Source: Erodium maritimum (taxonomy: Eukaryota > Streptophyta > Magnoliopsida > Geraniales > Geraniaceae). From it: a stretch of 64,000 nt of DNA. A program made the translations under genes and the position numbers. The stretch is taken from NCBI GenBank assembly GCA_963921825.1, contig OY997593.1, positions 64,774,039 to 64,838,038 on the forward strand, given 5' to 3'. Positions within the stretch are counted from its first letter, which is position 1, and the number at the start of each line of letters is the position of its first letter. Of the stretch, positions 62,442 through 64,000 are shown one piece after another. The notes below the pieces were generated by a model. It saw only the letters and a list, made by a program, of their open reading frames with translations, searched no databases and was not told the DNA's origin.

Positions 62442-63641
62442 TTACAACTGGTGAGTGCGTAAGAGTGTCAAAACGGTCCGCAGATGCTCCTCATGCGCCT
62501 CCTCACTGGGCGAGTAGATCAAGATGTCATCCACAAAGACTACAACAAACTGGTCTAGATAAGGTCTGAAGATGCCATTCATCAAGTCCATAAAGGCGGC
62601 CAGTGCGTTCGTCAAACCGAACGGCATCACCAGAAACTCAAAGTGTCCATAACGAGTTCGGAACGCTGTCTTCTCTACGTCCTCGGCTCGGACTCTCAGC
62701 TGGTAGTACCCCGATCGAAGATCGATCTTCGAGAAGTACTTTGCTCCCCTCAGCTGGTCGAATAAATCATCAATCATCGGCATCGGGTAGCGGTTCTTCA
62801 CTGTCACCCGGTTCAGCTTCTTGTAATCGATGCACATCCTCAAGGCTCCACCCTTCTTCTTCACGAAAAGGGCGGGCGCTCCCCACGGAGATACGCTCGG
62901 GCGGATGAAACCCTTCTGCTGCAGTACCTCGAGTTGTCGCTTTAGCTCGACCAACTCGGCTGGCGCAAACCGATACGGCGTCATCGAGATCGGCGTCGTA
63001 CCCGGGATCAGATCGATCCTGAACTCCACCTCTCGCGCTGGTGGAAAGTCTGATAGTTCCTCCAGGAAGACCTCCGGGAACTCACGCACTACCCTCGGTA
63101 GCTCTCTGCTGCTCTGCACGACCTCTATCTCAGATCCCGTAGTCAAGGCGGATAGGAGAACTCCGCTCTTGCTACCCAAAACACACGTGATCACCCTATC
63201 ACCTGACCTCACTGTCACCTGACGTCGATAGCAGTCGATCGTCGCTTGACACCTCGCGAGCCAGTCCATACCAAGAATCACGTCAAAGGCGTTCATATCA
63301 AGCACGAGTAAGTCACCAAGAAAGGGGCAATCTGCCACCCTAATCGCATAGTCTCTACAAACGGTGCGCAACACCACCTCACCCGTAGCCAGGGTCTCCA
63401 AACAAAGGGGTTGACTCAAAGTCTCCACCCGCAAACCCAAAGAAGAAGCAATAGACGAAGATATGAACGAATGGGAAGCTCCCGTATCAAATAAAAATGA
63501 AGTCCACGCCTTATAAAGTAAACACGTACCCTGAGTAGCCTCATGGCCGGCGTACGGCCTCTCAATCCTGGAATCAGTAACTGCAAAGACTCGGCCCTGC
63601 TGTGCCGGTGGTCCTCCTCTCGGTGGTGGGGGAAGTGCCAC
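62442..63641 (-). CDS. pol: Gypsy protease and reverse transcriptase region
   Basis: Protease near the start ([26 protein letters not shown]), then reverse transcriptase: [76 protein letters not shown] and the catalytic VDD in [15 protein letters not shown]. All key motifs of a plant Ty3/Gypsy polymerase are visible. Confidence 0.93.
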   Translation of the reverse strand: MALPPPPRGGPPAQQGRVFAVTDSRIERPYAGHEATQGTCLLYKAWTSFLFDTGASHSFISSSIASSLGLRVETLSQPLCLETLATGEVVLRTVCRDYAIRVADCPFLGDLLVLDMNAFDVILGMDWLARCQATIDCYRRQVTVRSGDRVITCVLGSKSGVLLSALTTGSEIEVVQSSRELPRVVREFPEVFLEELSDFPPAREVEFRIDLIPGTTPISMTPYRFAPAELVELKRQLEVLQQKGFIRPSVSPWGAPALFVKKKGGALRMCIDYKKLNRVTVKNRYPMPMIDDLFDQLRGAKYFSKIDLRSGYYQLRVRAEDVEKTAFRTRYGHFEFLVMPFGLTNALAAFMDLMNGIFRPYLDQFVVVFVDDILIYSPSEEAHEEHLRTVLTLLRTHQL

Positions 63642-64000
63642 CTGCTGGCCAGCTCTCGGCTGGTGCCTCTGACCTGCTGCTCCCGCCGCCTGACGCGGAG
63701 CTCTCTACTGCGGTGCCTGACGTGGTCTGCCAGGTGGTGCATGGCGAGTCTGAGTCTGTTGGGGCCTCGGTGCAGGCGCTCTACTAGCTAGCTCAGGGCA
63801 CGCCCGGATGAAATGATCAGATCGGCCACACTGGTAGCATCCCCTCTGTCCCCCCTGCTGTGTCAGCTCAGGACACGCACGCATGAAGTGGTCGGCGCTG
63901 CCGCACTGATAACACCCCCTCGGCTCACTCTGCTGTTTGTCTCTGGTCCCCTGGGGACGATCATCATGGCGCTCTACAGGTCCATTGCCCCTCGGGCAGT

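Larger units (their letters stand above)
60152..64000 (-). mobile_element. Ty3/Gypsy chromovirus (Tekay/Del clade) internal region, cut by window edge
   Basis: Reads on minus. From the right edge: gag C-terminus with two CCHC knuckles (CYQCGSADHFMRAC, CYQCGRSDHFIRAC; about 63790-63930), aspartic protease ([13 protein letters not shown]), reverse transcriptase, RNase H, integrase and a chromodomain-like tail. With the LTR this spans 57552 to beyond 64000; the 5' LTR and most of gag are outside. The copy is broken, with roughly two or three breaks in the visible part. The LTR/internal combination identifies the family of all the solo LTRs here. Confidence 0.94.

Overview
The window is a stretch of nuclear genome from a flowering plant, probably a eudicot. 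The evidence is GT-AG introns, one intact plant-type ubiquitin-conjugating E2 gene, a lineage-expanded MATH-domain cluster, and dense plant retrotransposons (Tekay/Del-type Ty3/Gypsy LTRs, one Copia element, L1-type LINEs) with MULE, hAT and PIF/Harbinger DNA elements. The species cannot be named from the sequence. Host coding sequence is a small fraction of the window.

Host genes. (1) Three six-exon paralogues encode a protein of about 324 residues with two MATH (TRAF-like) domains: A at 3699-5400, B at 10780-12630 and C at 28952-30889, all on +. Exon lengths are almost identical. A and B are damaged, and C has a frame problem at its last exon junction. (2) A complete four-exon E2 gene of the Arabidopsis UBC8/UBC10/UBC28 class (148 residues, catalytic Cys85) lies at 47706-52163. 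Its third intron carries a 2.3-kb LINE-type insertion placed exactly on the splice donor.

Layout. 1-1408: truncated Tekay-type LTR. 1826-3266: RT-less poly(A) retroelement, then MATH A. 5.7-9.3 kb: unidentified ORF, PIF/Harbinger transposase remnant, 5'-truncated LINE. 9398-10590: second RT-less retroelement, then MATH B. 12.9-22.4 kb: an old non-LTR element broken apart by one LTR plus another LTR that itself contains a third. 23.1-28.7 kb: ORF1-type non-LTR element split by a solo LTR, then MATH C. 32.5-36.5 kb: solo LTR with minisatellites and a hAT MITE. 38.4-39.8 kb: RT-less retroelement. 40.5-42.0 kb: MULE with long terminal inverted repeats. 42.4-47.3 kb: young Copia element. 47.7-52.2 kb: E2 gene. 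52.5-57.5 kb: Harbinger MITE, LINE remnant, microsatellite, decayed Harbinger ORF1. 57.5 kb to the right edge: Ty3/Gypsy chromovirus on the minus strand, cut by the window end.

Main points. Each MATH paralogue has independently received a poly(A) retroelement 190-430 bp upstream of its ATG and a MULE-like MITE (9-bp target duplication) in the same intron 4. Shared empty sites give a relative chronology. The Tekay-type LTRs share two inverted-repeat motifs and one fixed internal slot filled by a different GC-rich palindrome or minisatellite array in each subfamily. All boundaries were read by eye; no alignment or database search was run.
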